From assembly GCF_008271465.1 (NCBI RefSeq), contig NZ_VMDU01000018.1, positions 1-55,927 of the forward strand: a DNA stretch of 55,927 bases, read 5' to 3'. The notes beneath the pieces are model-generated. The model did no database searches. It saw only the letters and a list, made by a program, of their open reading frames with translations, and was not told the DNA's origin. The stretch comes from Tabrizicola flagellatus (GTDB taxonomy: Bacteria > Pseudomonadota > Alphaproteobacteria > Rhodobacterales > Rhodobacteraceae). Shown here one piece after another: positions 1 to 7,528 of this stretch. Numbering within the stretch: the stretch's first letter is position 1; each line of letters begins with the position of its first letter. The position numbers and the translations under genes were made by a program.

Positions 1-130
1 CGGCGCACTTGCCCAACCCAAAACCGACCACTATCAACCCCAAGGACTCTCGTTATGAACGAGGGACGACCGGGGGGCAGGTCAGTATCCTTGGTCGGTC
101 CAGGCGGCGCGCCTGCACCAGGTTTGACGA

Positions 131-748
131 TCAATCCAAGGCCTTCAGCCGGGAGACCTCATCGGTGCCGAGGCGGTAATGGCCGGTGATCGGGAAGGCA
201 AACAGGATGTCCTCTTCCCGCGCACCCTGGCCGATATTGTGCAGGATCAGCGGCACGCCGGCCTCGGTCCGCCGGTCGGAGACGATGCCGATGTGGTCGA
301 GGTTGCCCGGCAGTTTCCAGGTGATGATGTCGCCGGGCAGATAGGGCGTCGGCCCCCGGTCGAGCGGCAGGGACGCGCCGATCCGGGTGAAGAGCGTCTG
401 GAGGTTCGGCACCCGGCGGTGGTCGATGTTGCGGTCGGGGCGCGCGAGGCCCCAGAGCGCGGGGTAGGCGGCGAAATCCGCGCGCATGTCGCGGTTCACG
501 GCGCGTTGCAGGTCGATCCCCCATCCGTCGCGCAGGGCGCGGATCACCACGTCGGTGCAGACCCCCCGGTCGCGCGGGATGTCGCCGTTGGGAAAGTCGA
601 GCCGCGCATAGGCCGGGTCGTAGATCACCGTCACGCCCACCTGGTCGCGCGCCGCCGCCGTCAGGCGCGAGGGCTCCGACCCCGCCAGCGCCGAGGCGGC
701 GAGGGGGGCGGAAAGACCGAGCGAGAAGATCAGGACAAGCGCACGCAT
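131..748 (-). CDS. DUF1287-family secreted protein
   Basis: A protein of 205 aa. It starts with a hydrophobic signal peptide of about 22 residues (MRALVLIFSLGL...ASALAG), so the mature protein is probably periplasmic. The mature part matches the DUF1287 family: a GVTVIYDPAY-like opening, DIPRDRGVCTDVVIRALRD around residues 56-74 and a C-terminal DIITWKL...HIGIVSD...HNIG block. The Cys in GVCTDV and the His in DHIGIV sit where a cysteine-hydrolase-like (NlpC/P60-type) catalytic pair would be. That catalytic role is an inference; the family has no firmly assigned reaction. The gene is divergent from mnmH across a gap of about 100 bp and has no partner on its own strand within the window. Confidence 0.85.
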   Translation of the reverse strand: MRALVLIFSLGLSAPLAASALAGSEPSRLTAAARDQVGVTVIYDPAYARLDFPNGDIPRDRGVCTDVVIRALRDGWGIDLQRAVNRDMRADFAAYPALWGLARPDRNIDHRRVPNLQTLFTRIGASLPLDRGPTPYLPGDIITWKLPGNLDHIGIVSDRRTEAGVPLILHNIGQGAREEDILFAFPITGHYRLGTDEVSRLKALD

Positions 749-847
749 TGCGAGATCATGCCCGCTTCACGGGCGCGTGTGTAGTCCGGATTTCCCCTGT
801 TTCCGACGGGCTGGCGCCTTTCCGCCGGGGCCGGTAAGAAGGCCGTG

Positions 848-1903
848 ATGGCGATCACCCTGACCTCTCTTGCCGATCTGGCGGCGCATGGCTTCGACGA
901 CATCATCGATGTCCGGTCGCCTTCGGAATATGCCGAAGATCACCTGCCCGGCGCGATCTCGCTGCCCGTGCTGGACGATGCCGAACGCGCGGAGGTCGGC
1001 ACGATCTACAAGCAGGTCTCACCCTTCACCGCGCGCAAGGTCGGCGCGGCGCTGGTGGCGAAGAATGCCGCCGCGCATCTGCAGGGGCCGCTCGCCGACC
1101 GGCCGGGCGGCTGGCGGCCGCTGGTCTATTGCTGGCGCGGCGGGCAGCGGTCGGGGTCCTTCGCGACGATCCTGAGCCAGATCGGCTGGCGGGTCGAGAC
1201 GCTGGCGGGCGGCTACAAGGCCTGGCGCGGGCTGGTGGTGCGCGAGGTCTATGACACGCCGGTCCGCGCGCCCATGGTGGTGCTGGACGGCAATACCGGA
1301 TCGGCCAAGACCGAAATCCTGAACCTTCTGCCGCAGCATGGGCTTCAGGTCATCGACCTGGAGGGGCTGGCCCGGCATCGCGGGTCGCTGTTCGGGGCGG
1401 TGGGCGAACAGCCCTCGCAGAAGGCCTTCGAGGGGGCGCTGGCGCTGGCGCTGGCGGGCCTTGACCCCGCGCGGCCGGTGGTGGTGGAGGCGGAAAGCTC
1501 GAAGATCGGCGAGCGGCGGCTGCCGCCCGAGATCTGGAAGGCCATGGTCGCCGCGCCGCGGGTGGCGATCGCTGCGCCACGGGCGGAGCGGGCGGCCTAT
1601 CTGGCCCGCGCCTATGCCGATCTGACCGCCGCGCCGGAACGGCTGGCGGCGACCGTGGGCCTGCTTAAGCCGCTGCACGCGGCCGAGGTGATCGAGGGCT
1701 GGCTGGCGCTGGCGGCGGCGGGCGAACATGCCGCGCTGGCCGAAAGCCTGATGGAGCGCCATTACGACCCGCGCTATGGCAAGCATCGGGCGCGGATGGC
1801 GGTGCCGGTGACCGAGGTCGCGGCCGAAAGTCTGGCACCCGAGGCCCTGCCGGGCCTTGCCGCGCAGGTGGCCGAGGCGGTGAAGGCGGCGGTCGGGCGC
1901 TGA
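848..1903 (+). CDS. mnmH: tRNA 2-selenouridine synthase
   Basis: MnmH (SelU/YbbB) converts 2-thiouridine at the wobble position of certain tRNAs to 2-selenouridine, using selenophosphate, by way of a geranylated intermediate. The protein is 351 aa, the usual length. Residues 5-130 form a rhodanese domain with the active-site Cys95 in the loop CWRGGQRS. A P-loop, GNTGSAKT, follows at about residues 148-155 and opens the C-terminal half. I chose ATG 848 over the in-frame GTG 845 because the AAGAAGG ribosome site then has a workable spacing. The stop codon lies 1 bp from that of selD on the other strand, so donor and user genes are adjacent but convergent rather than in one operon. Confidence 0.93.
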   Translation: MAITLTSLADLAAHGFDDIIDVRSPSEYAEDHLPGAISLPVLDDAERAEVGTIYKQVSPFTARKVGAALVAKNAAAHLQGPLADRPGGWRPLVYCWRGGQRSGSFATILSQIGWRVETLAGGYKAWRGLVVREVYDTPVRAPMVVLDGNTGSAKTEILNLLPQHGLQVIDLEGLARHRGSLFGAVGEQPSQKAFEGALALALAGLDPARPVVVEAESSKIGERRLPPEIWKAMVAAPRVAIAAPRAERAAYLARAYADLTAAPERLAATVGLLKPLHAAEVIEGWLALAAAGEHAALAESLMERHYDPRYGKHRARMAVPVTEVAAESLAPEALPGLAAQVAEAVKAAVGR

Positions 1904-1904
1904 C

Positions 1905-4097
1905 TCAGCCGGTGACGGTGATGTGCGGCGGGCCGGCGGTGACCTCGCCGATCCGGGCGGCGGTGTGGCCGGCGGCGAGGAGCGCAGCGAGGAGCCCCTC
2001 GGCGCGGTCGGCGGGCACGGCGGCGAGAAGGCCCCCGGCGGTCTGCGGATCGGACAGAAGCGTGACGCGCGGATCGGCCGGGGCGGTCATCCGCCAGCTG
2101 ACCGCCTGCAGGTTCGCGGGCAGAAGCGATGAGCCCTGCCCCGCCTTCGCCAGCTCCAGCGCGCCGGGCATCAGCGGGATCGCGTCGAGCCGCAGGGTGG
2201 CGGCGGTGCCGGAGGCGTCGAGCATCTCCAGCAGGTGACCGGCGAGGCCGAAGCCGGTGACATCGGTCATCGCCTGCGCCTGCGGCGCGAGGATCGCGGC
2301 GGCATCGTGCTGCGGGCGGGTCATCAGCGCGATGCAGGCGGCCCAGACCTCTCCCATCAGGCGGCCGGGAAGGGTGGCGAGCGCCATTTCCGCGGCGAGG
2401 ATGGTGCCCGAGCCGAGCGGGCGGGTCAGGATCAGCGCATCGCCGGGGCGCGCGCCGGCCTTGGTGACAACGCGCGGGGCGGTGCCGGTGACGGTGAAGC
2501 CGATGGTCAGCTCCGCCCCTTCGGTGGAATGGCCGCCGACGACATCGGCCCCGGCCTCGCGGAAGGTGCGGGCGGCCTCGTCCATGATCTCGGCCAGCAT
2601 GCGGGACTGAAGCTCGGGGCCGAGCGGCGGCAGGGTGACCTGCGCCAGTGCGACCTGGGGGGCGGCGCCCATGGCGAGGACATCGCCCATGGCATGCAGC
2701 GCGGCGATGCGGGCCATCAGGCGGGGATCGTGGCAGAAGGCGCGCAGGTGGTCGGTGGTCAGGACCTGGAAGCCCCCGTCCGGCCGGGCAAGGACGGCGG
2801 CATCGTCGCCGGGGCCGGAGCGGACCTCGGCCCGCGCCGGGGGCGGGAGGGGGGCCAGCGCCTCGGCCAGGACGCCGGGGCCGAGCTTCGCGCCGCAGCC
2901 GCCGCAGAGCGGGCGGCGGTCCAGATGCGCGGCGAGGCCCGTGGTCGCCTCGGCCGGTGCGGCAGGGCGGGACATGGCGGGATAGGGGCCGAAGCGGTCC
3001 ATGAACGCGCGGTCGATCCGGTCCTTCAGGCGCCAGAGCCGGGGGCCGGTGGCGGTGAGGCCCCATTTCTCGGCGAGCGCGCTCTGGCCGCCCAGCGAGA
3101 CGAGTTTCAGGTAGTCGGTCTGCGGGCGGAAGGGTCGGAGCGGCCGTCCGGTCAGCGCGGCGCGGAGGTTGTGGTGCAGGACGGGCGCGGCGCGGACGGC
3201 GAAGACGCCGGCCTTGGGGCGGGGTGTGTCGGGCTGGGTGGCGCAGTCGCCGCTGGCGAATATCAGCGGGTCGGAGGTGCGCAGCGTGGCGTCGATGAGG
3301 AGGAAGCCCTCGCGCTGGTCGAGGCCGGTCCCGGACAGCCAGGGATGCGGCCGGGCGCCGGTGGCCGAGAGGGTGAAGTCGGACGGCAGGACCTCTCCGC
3401 CGGTGAGGGTGACGCGGTCGGGCGCGATGGCGGCGACGGTCGCGCCGAGGCGGAGGTCGATGCCGGCCTCGGCCAGCCGGCGGCGGATCGTGGCGCGGGC
3501 GCGGGGGGAGAGGGTTGGCAGGAAATCCGCGCTGCGGTCGATCAGGGCGATCCGGGGGATGGCGCCTTCGCTGCGGAGCCGATGGGCGGAGGCAAGCGCG
3601 AGTTCCACCCCGGCGAGGCCGGCGCCGAGGATGGCGATGCGCGGCTCGGGCGGGCGGCGGGCGAGGAAGACCTCCCAGGCCTCGGCATAGGGGCCGAGCG
3701 GCTTGGCGGCGACGGCGGCGGAGGCGCCAGGGATCGCGTCCGGCAGCTGCGAGGTGATGCCGATGTCGATGGCGGCGAGGTCGTAGGGCAAGGGCGGGCG
3801 CCCGGCGAGGTGGATGAGCCGGGCGTCGCGGTCGATGCCGGTGGCGCGGTCGAGGATCAGGCGGGCACCGGCAAAGCGGGCGAGGCGGACGATGTCGATC
3901 ATCAGGTCTTCCCGCCGGTAATGGCCGGCGATCAGGCCCGGCAGCATGCCGGTGTAGGGCGCGGCGGGATCGGGGTTGATCAGCGTGACCCTGGTCCCGG
4001 GCAGCGGCTTCATCCCCCACATGCGCAGCACCAGCGCATGGCAATGCCCGCCGCCGATCAGCACGAGGTCCTTGATCTGGGGCAGGGCGGGGGTCAT
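1905..4097 (-). CDS. selD: Selenide, water dikinase fused to an N-terminal FAD oxidoreductase
   Basis: About 730 aa with two parts. Residues 8-370 resemble an NADH dehydrogenase-like pyridine nucleotide-disulfide oxidoreductase: LIGGGHCHALVL for FAD binding, a second GAGLAGVE nucleotide motif near 158-165 and ASGDCA near 281-286. Residues ~395-730 are SelD, which makes selenophosphate from selenide and ATP. The catalytic Cys/Lys loop reads CGGCGAK (398-404) and GPGDDAAV follows near 428-435. This fusion is known in several bacteria; the flavoprotein half is thought to supply or reduce selenium, which is inference here. The start at 4097 was preferred to the upstream ATG at 4163 because the flavoprotein fold begins right after it. 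No selA, selB or tRNA-Sec is present in the window, so the visible use of selenium is the neighbouring mnmH. Confidence 0.93.
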   Translation of the reverse strand: MTPALPQIKDLVLIGGGHCHALVLRMWGMKPLPGTRVTLINPDPAAPYTGMLPGLIAGHYRREDLMIDIVRLARFAGARLILDRATGIDRDARLIHLAGRPPLPYDLAAIDIGITSQLPDAIPGASAAVAAKPLGPYAEAWEVFLARRPPEPRIAILGAGLAGVELALASAHRLRSEGAIPRIALIDRSADFLPTLSPRARATIRRRLAEAGIDLRLGATVAAIAPDRVTLTGGEVLPSDFTLSATGARPHPWLSGTGLDQREGFLLIDATLRTSDPLIFASGDCATQPDTPRPKAGVFAVRAAPVLHHNLRAALTGRPLRPFRPQTDYLKLVSLGGQSALAEKWGLTATGPRLWRLKDRIDRAFMDRFGPYPAMSRPAAPAEATTGLAAHLDRRPLCGGCGAKLGPGVLAEALAPLPPPARAEVRSGPGDDAAVLARPDGGFQVLTTDHLRAFCHDPRLMARIAALHAMGDVLAMGAAPQVALAQVTLPPLGPELQSRMLAEIMDEAARTFREAGADVVGGHSTEGAELTIGFTVTGTAPRVVTKAGARPGDALILTRPLGSGTILAAEMALATLPGRLMGEVWAACIALMTRPQHDAAAILAPQAQAMTDVTGFGLAGHLLEMLDASGTAATLRLDAIPLMPGALELAKAGQGSSLLPANLQAVSWRMTAPADPRVTLLSDPQTAGGLLAAVPADRAEGLLAALLAAGHTAARIGEVTAGPPHITVTG

Positions 4098-4186
4098 GGG
4101 CTGCGGCTCTCCCGGTGCGTCGGCATCAGCGCCGGGATAGCGCATGGCGGGCGGAAAGGCCATGACCGGGCGCCGGTTTGGGAGGG

Positions 4187-4219
4187 GCTGTCCTCAGGGC
4201 ATCGAGCCCTTCGGACAGC
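4187..4219 (-). promoter_or_regulatory. Leader hairpin with tandem G.A mismatches upstream of selD
   Basis: On the selD-coding strand this reads as a 7-bp stem (GCTGTCC/GGACAGC), a symmetric GA/GA internal loop, a 5-bp stem (AGGGC/GCCCT) and a 5-nt TCGAT loop. Tandem sheared G.A pairs form only in RNA read toward selD; the other strand has TC/TC. It lies about 90 nt upstream of the chosen selD start. A leader RNA structure is inferred; a DNA-level repeat is the alternative. Confidence 0.4.
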
Positions 4220-4268
4220 GCTGCCGCGGAGGAAATGTCCGGCGTGGCTGCGGGGTGGACAGGGCGGA

Positions 4269-4300
4269 TGCCTCCGGCGGGAGTATTTCCCAAGGGGCAA
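4269..4300 (+). repeat. CCTCCGGCGGGAGTATTT-core repeat, copy 1
   Basis: A 32-nt element starting TGCCTCCGGCGGGAGTATTT and ending GGGGCAA. It forms an inverted pair with 4465-4496; the first 20 nt and the last six are identical. The core CCGGCGGG is itself nearly palindromic. From memory this core is frequent near gene ends in Rhodobacterales, but I cannot count copies here. Confidence 0.75.
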
Positions 4301-4364
4301 GCCCATTAGCGTCGTGTTAACTTGAACGTGGCCAACTGGGACTGCGGTACAGGGAGGAGTCCCG

Positions 4365-4661
4365 ATGGCCGCAAGGGGCAAGTCGCCCCGGCGGCGTGGG
4401 AAGCTCTCCCTTCGCACTGCAAGAGGTGCCGCTCGCCGGGGCGCATTGCCGCCCGATCCCGCATTTGCCCTTTTCCAAATACTCCCGCCGGAGGCAGCGA
4501 CATTTGCCACGGGCGCAGTCGGGGCAGAAGGGATCCGCGGCAGCGCCGCCGAGCGGGCCCTCGATGGGTCCCGAGGCGGCTCTCCCTCTCAGGCAGCGTC
4601 GAGGGCGGGGCGCAAGAGCGCCATCGGATGGGCGCGCAGCGTCAGGCGCATGGCGACGTAA
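4365..4661 (+). CDS. Doubtful small Arg-rich reading frame
   Basis: A 98-codon frame opening MAARGKSPRRRGKLSLRT. It is listed because its ATG is preceded by a strong GGGAGGAG ribosome site at a 5-6 nt distance, and that site lies inside a potential hairpin (GGGACT...AGTCCC, about 4338-4363). Against it: the middle is encoded by repeat copy 2 and the last third runs antisense through the end of dnaE2. I do not recognise a family. It may be an incidental frame or a short peptide that ends up meaning nothing. Confidence 0.18.
   Translation: MAARGKSPRRRGKLSLRTARGAARRGALPPDPAFALFQILPPEAATFATGAVGAEGIRGSAAERALDGSRGGSPSQAASRAGRKSAIGWARSVRRMAT
4465..4496 (-). repeat. CCTCCGGCGGGAGTATTT-core repeat, copy 2 (inverted)
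   Basis: The reverse complement of copy 1, with GGAAAA in place of CCCAAG in the variable part. It lies about 95 nt downstream of the dnaE2 stop codon. Together the two copies bound a 228-bp segment. Confidence 0.75.
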
Positions 4662-7465
4662 TCCTCGACCACCGCCTCGCCCAGGGTCATCTCGCGGAAG
4701 GCGACGGCGGGCTCGGGGATCCCCTCGCCGTCCAGGTCGGCGGCGAAAAGCGGCAGGGGCGCGCCCTCGGCCAGGGCTTCGGCGGCCCAGAGCGCCTCGC
4801 GGCGGCTGAGGCCGAGGTCGGCGAAGACATCGGCCTCGGCCAGGCGGGTCAGGGTGGCGGGGCCGACGCCCGCGCGGCGCCAGACATCCTGCACCGTCTG
4901 ATAGCCGTTGCCGCGCGCCCCGGTGATCCAGCGCGCCTCTTCCTCGGCGATGCCGCGGATCTGGCGGAAGCCCAGCCGCAGCGCCAGTTCGGGCGGTGCG
5001 CCCGGCCGGTCGATCCATTCCATCCGGTTGTCCCAGTGGCTGGCGTTGATCGCGGGCGGCAGCACCGTCACCCCGTGTTCCCGCGCATCGCGCACGATCT
5101 GCGCCGGCGCATAGAATCCCATCGGCTGCGAGTTCAGGAGCGCGCAGGCGAAGATGCCGGGATGGTGCCGCTTGATCCAGGCCGAGGCATAGACCAGAAG
5201 CGCGAAGCTGGCCGCATGGCTTTCGGGGAAGCCGTAGCTGCCGAAGCCCTCGATCTGGGCAAAGCAGCGGCGGGCGAAATCCTCGTCATGGCCGCGCGCC
5301 AGCATGCCGGTGATGAAGCGGTCGTGGAACTCGCTGACGTTGCCGTGTTTCTTGAAGGTCGCGAGCGACCGGCGCAGGCGGTCGGCCTCTTCCGGCGTGA
5401 AGCCCGCGCCGACGATGGCGATCTGCATCGCCTGTTCCTGGAAGAGCGGCACGCCGAGCGTCTTGCCCAGCACCCGGCCCAGCTCGTCCGAGGGGAAGCT
5501 GACCTGTTCCTGCCCGTTCCGCCGCCGCAGGAAGGGATGCACCATGTCGCCCTGGATCGGCCCCGGGCGGATGATCGCCACCTGGATCACGAGGTCGTAG
5601 AAGCACTTCGGCCGCATCCGGGGCAGGAAGTTCATCTGCGCCCGGCTTTCCACCTGGAACACCCCGAGCGAGTCGGCCCGGCAGAGCATGCGGTAGGTCT
5701 CGGGGTCCTCGGGCGGGAGCGTGGCCAGCGTGAAGTGCTGGTGGTGGTGCCGCGCGATCAGGTCGAAGGCCTTGCGCAGGCAGGAGAGCATGCCGAGCGC
5801 CAGGATATCGACCTTCAGGATCTTCAGCGTGTCGATGTCGTCCTTGTCCCAGGGGATGACGGTGCGGTCCTCCATCGTGGCGTTTTCGACCGGGCAAAGC
5901 TCGTCCAGCCGGCCTTCTGTGATGATGAAGCCGCCGACGTGCTGGCTGAGGTGCCGGGGGAAGCCCTGGATCTCGTCGATCAGGGCCATGGTCTGCGACA
6001 GGCGCCGGTCGGTGGGATCAAGGCCGATTTCGCGAAGCCGCGCCTCGGTCACCGCCCCCGGCCCGCCCCAGCCCCAGATCTGGCTGGACATGGCGGCGAG
6101 GGTATCCTCGGACAGGCCCATGGCGCGGCCGACCTCGCGCACCGCGCGCTTGCCGCGGTAGTGGATCACCGTGGCGCACAGCCCCGCGCGGTGGCGGCCG
6201 TATTTTTCGTAGATGTGCTGGATCACCTCTTCCCGACGTTCGTGTTCGAAATCCACGTCGATGTCGGGCGGTTCGTTCCGCGCCTCACTGATGAAACGCT
6301 CGAAGACCATCGTCCCGATCTCGGGGCTGACCGAGGTCACGCCCAGGGCATAGCAGACCACCGAATTCGCAGCCGAGCCGCGGCCCTGGCAGAGGATGCC
6401 GCGCTTGCGGGCGAAATCGACGATGTCGTGGACGGTGAGGAAATAGGGCTCGTAGCGCAGCCTGGCGATCAGGGCGAGTTCATGGGCCATCTGCGCGCGT
6501 ACCCGGTCGGGCGGGCCTTCGGGATAGCGCCAGTGCAGGCCCGCCTCGGCCAGGCGCGCGAGGCGCTGGGCGGCGCTTTCGCCGTCCGCGACCTCGGAGG
6601 GGTACTGGTATTGCAACTCGTCCAGCGAGAAGGCGGCGCGGGCGGCGACCTCGCCTGCCCGGACCACCGCCGCCTCGTGCCCGGCGAAGATGCGCCGCAT
6701 CTCGGCATCCGAGCGCAGGCGGCCTTCGTTGTTGGGCAGCGCCCGGCGGCCGAGCCTGTCCACCGGCACGCCGAGGCGGATCGCGGTCAGGACATCGGCA
6801 AGCCGGCGGCGCTTGCCGTGGTGCAGGAAGGGCAGCGCCGTGGCGACGGTGGGGATGTTCAGGGCCTCTGCGCGCCGGGCGAGGCTGTCGAAGCGGGCCG
6901 CGTCCTGCCCGTCATAGCGCGGCGCCATGGCGAGGGAGACCTGGCCGGGGAAGCGTTGCGCCAGCCGTCGGGCATGGGCGTGCCAGAGTTTCGGATCGGT
7001 GGTCGCGCCGATCTCGGCCAGGGTCAGGCGCTGGTCCTCGGGCAGGATCAGCATCTCCATCCCCTCGCCCCAGTCGAGGAGGTCGGGCAGGTCCAGCCGG
7101 CAGTCGCCCTTCTCGGCCCGCAGGCGGCCGAGGCTGAGCAGGCGGCAGAGGCGGCCCCAGGCGGCGCGGTCGCGGGGGAGGGTCGTGACCTGGAAGCCGT
7201 CGGCAAGGACGATGCGGGCGGCGGGGATCAGCCGGACCTTCGGGCCGCCGTCGCGGGCGAGTTCCCTGGCCCTGGTGTGGGCGCGGACGATGCCGGCGAC
7301 CGAGTTCACATCGGCGACGGCCAGCGCGGGCATCCCCATCTCGGCGGCGCGCAGGATCATCTCCTCGGGGTGGGAGGCCCCGGTGAGGAAGGTGAAATTC
7401 GTCAGCGCGGAGAGTTCGACGAAGGGCAAGGGGCGACTCGGGTGACGTGAACAGAACGGGAACAT
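4589..7465 (-). CDS. dnaE2: Error-prone DNA polymerase III alpha subunit, C-terminally shortened
   Basis: DnaE2 is the SOS-induced translesion replicase that normally works with ImuA and ImuB. This copy has 958 residues against roughly 1,030-1,100 in the family. The PHP domain (FTFLTGASHPEEM near 24-36), the GRGSAANS motif (361-368) and the catalytic Asp motif PDIDVDFEHERREEV (400-414) are intact, as is the helix-hairpin-helix region. The protein then stops at HPMALLRPALDAA, just where the C-terminal OB-fold normally begins, so about 100 or more residues are absent. No imuA or imuB is adjacent; the upstream neighbour is an adenosine kinase-like gene. The ATG at 7465 overlaps the LexA box, so translation may instead start slightly downstream. 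It is probably damage-inducible; whether it is functional is uncertain. Confidence 0.9.
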   Translation of the reverse strand: MFPFCSRHPSRPLPFVELSALTNFTFLTGASHPEEMILRAAEMGMPALAVADVNSVAGIVRAHTRARELARDGGPKVRLIPAARIVLADGFQVTTLPRDRAAWGRLCRLLSLGRLRAEKGDCRLDLPDLLDWGEGMEMLILPEDQRLTLAEIGATTDPKLWHAHARRLAQRFPGQVSLAMAPRYDGQDAARFDSLARRAEALNIPTVATALPFLHHGKRRRLADVLTAIRLGVPVDRLGRRALPNNEGRLRSDAEMRRIFAGHEAAVVRAGEVAARAAFSLDELQYQYPSEVADGESAAQRLARLAEAGLHWRYPEGPPDRVRAQMAHELALIARLRYEPYFLTVHDIVDFARKRGILCQGRGSAANSVVCYALGVTSVSPEIGTMVFERFISEARNEPPDIDVDFEHERREEVIQHIYEKYGRHRAGLCATVIHYRGKRAVREVGRAMGLSEDTLAAMSSQIWGWGGPGAVTEARLREIGLDPTDRRLSQTMALIDEIQGFPRHLSQHVGGFIITEGRLDELCPVENATMEDRTVIPWDKDDIDTLKILKVDILALGMLSCLRKAFDLIARHHHQHFTLATLPPEDPETYRMLCRADSLGVFQVESRAQMNFLPRMRPKCFYDLVIQVAIIRPGPIQGDMVHPFLRRRNGQEQVSFPSDELGRVLGKTLGVPLFQEQAMQIAIVGAGFTPEEADRLRRSLATFKKHGNVSEFHDRFITGMLARGHDEDFARRCFAQIEGFGSYGFPESHAASFALLVYASAWIKRHHPGIFACALLNSQPMGFYAPAQIVRDAREHGVTVLPPAINASHWDNRMEWIDRPGAPPELALRLGFRQIRGIAEEEARWITGARGNGYQTVQDVWRRAGVGPATLTRLAEADVFADLGLSRREALWAAEALAEGAPLPLFAADLDGEGIPEPAVAFREMTLGEAVVEDYVAMRLTLRAHPMALLRPALDAA
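7449..7463 (-). promoter_or_regulatory. LexA (SOS) operator of dnaE2
   Basis: On the gene strand this reads GTTC-CCGTTCT-GTTC, an exact match to the direct-repeat GTTC-N7-GTTC box bound by LexA in Alphaproteobacteria. It sits at the very start of dnaE2 and overlaps the first in-frame ATG by one base, so LexA bound here would block transcription start. Confidence 0.8.
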
Positions 7466-7488
7466 TCTGCCACGGGCGCGCGGGGGCC

Positions 7489-7517
7489 GCCAGGAATTTT
7501 CGGTGAAAATTCCTGGC
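7489..7517. repeat. AT-core palindrome, copy 1
   Basis: A perfect inverted repeat with 13-bp arms (GCCAGGAATTTTC and its complement) around a 3-nt centre. It lies just past the stop codon of the PfkB kinase gene and upstream of dnaE2. A near-identical palindrome is at 53522-53550. It could act as a two-way terminator hairpin, but no T-run follows. Confidence 0.8.
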
Positions 7518-7528
7518 CTTCGGTCGTG

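Larger units (their letters stand above)
4098..4588. other. Repeat-rich gap between dnaE2 and selD
   Basis: A stretch of 491 nt without a firm gene. It holds a hairpin in the selD leader (4187-4219), two inverted copies of a CCTCCGGCGGGAGTATTT-core repeat (4269-4300 and 4465-4496), and one doubtful rightward reading frame beginning at 4365. Reading the minus strand downstream of the dnaE2 stop in all three frames, I found nothing resembling the missing C-terminal domain of DnaE2. Confidence 0.7.

Noticed and set aside
1-130. Gene fragment at the left edge
   Set aside because: Only a short CTCGTT/AACGAG dyad (49-63) is visible; no frame with similarity.
1774-4044. Long antisense or alternate-frame open frames across selD, dnaE2, ilvD, dnaX and fadH (some 700-1,100 codons)
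   Set aside because: They are Arg/Pro/Gly/His-rich, lack any family motif and lie over genes with clear catalytic motifs. Long empty frames are expected in DNA of this G+C content.
4317-5018. A Cys-rich C-terminal tail in a minus-strand frame near 4400-4550, resembling a metal-binding motif
   Set aside because: The Cys pattern comes from the CCTCCGGCGGG-core repeat and flanking sequence; the rest of the frame is a shadow of dnaE2.
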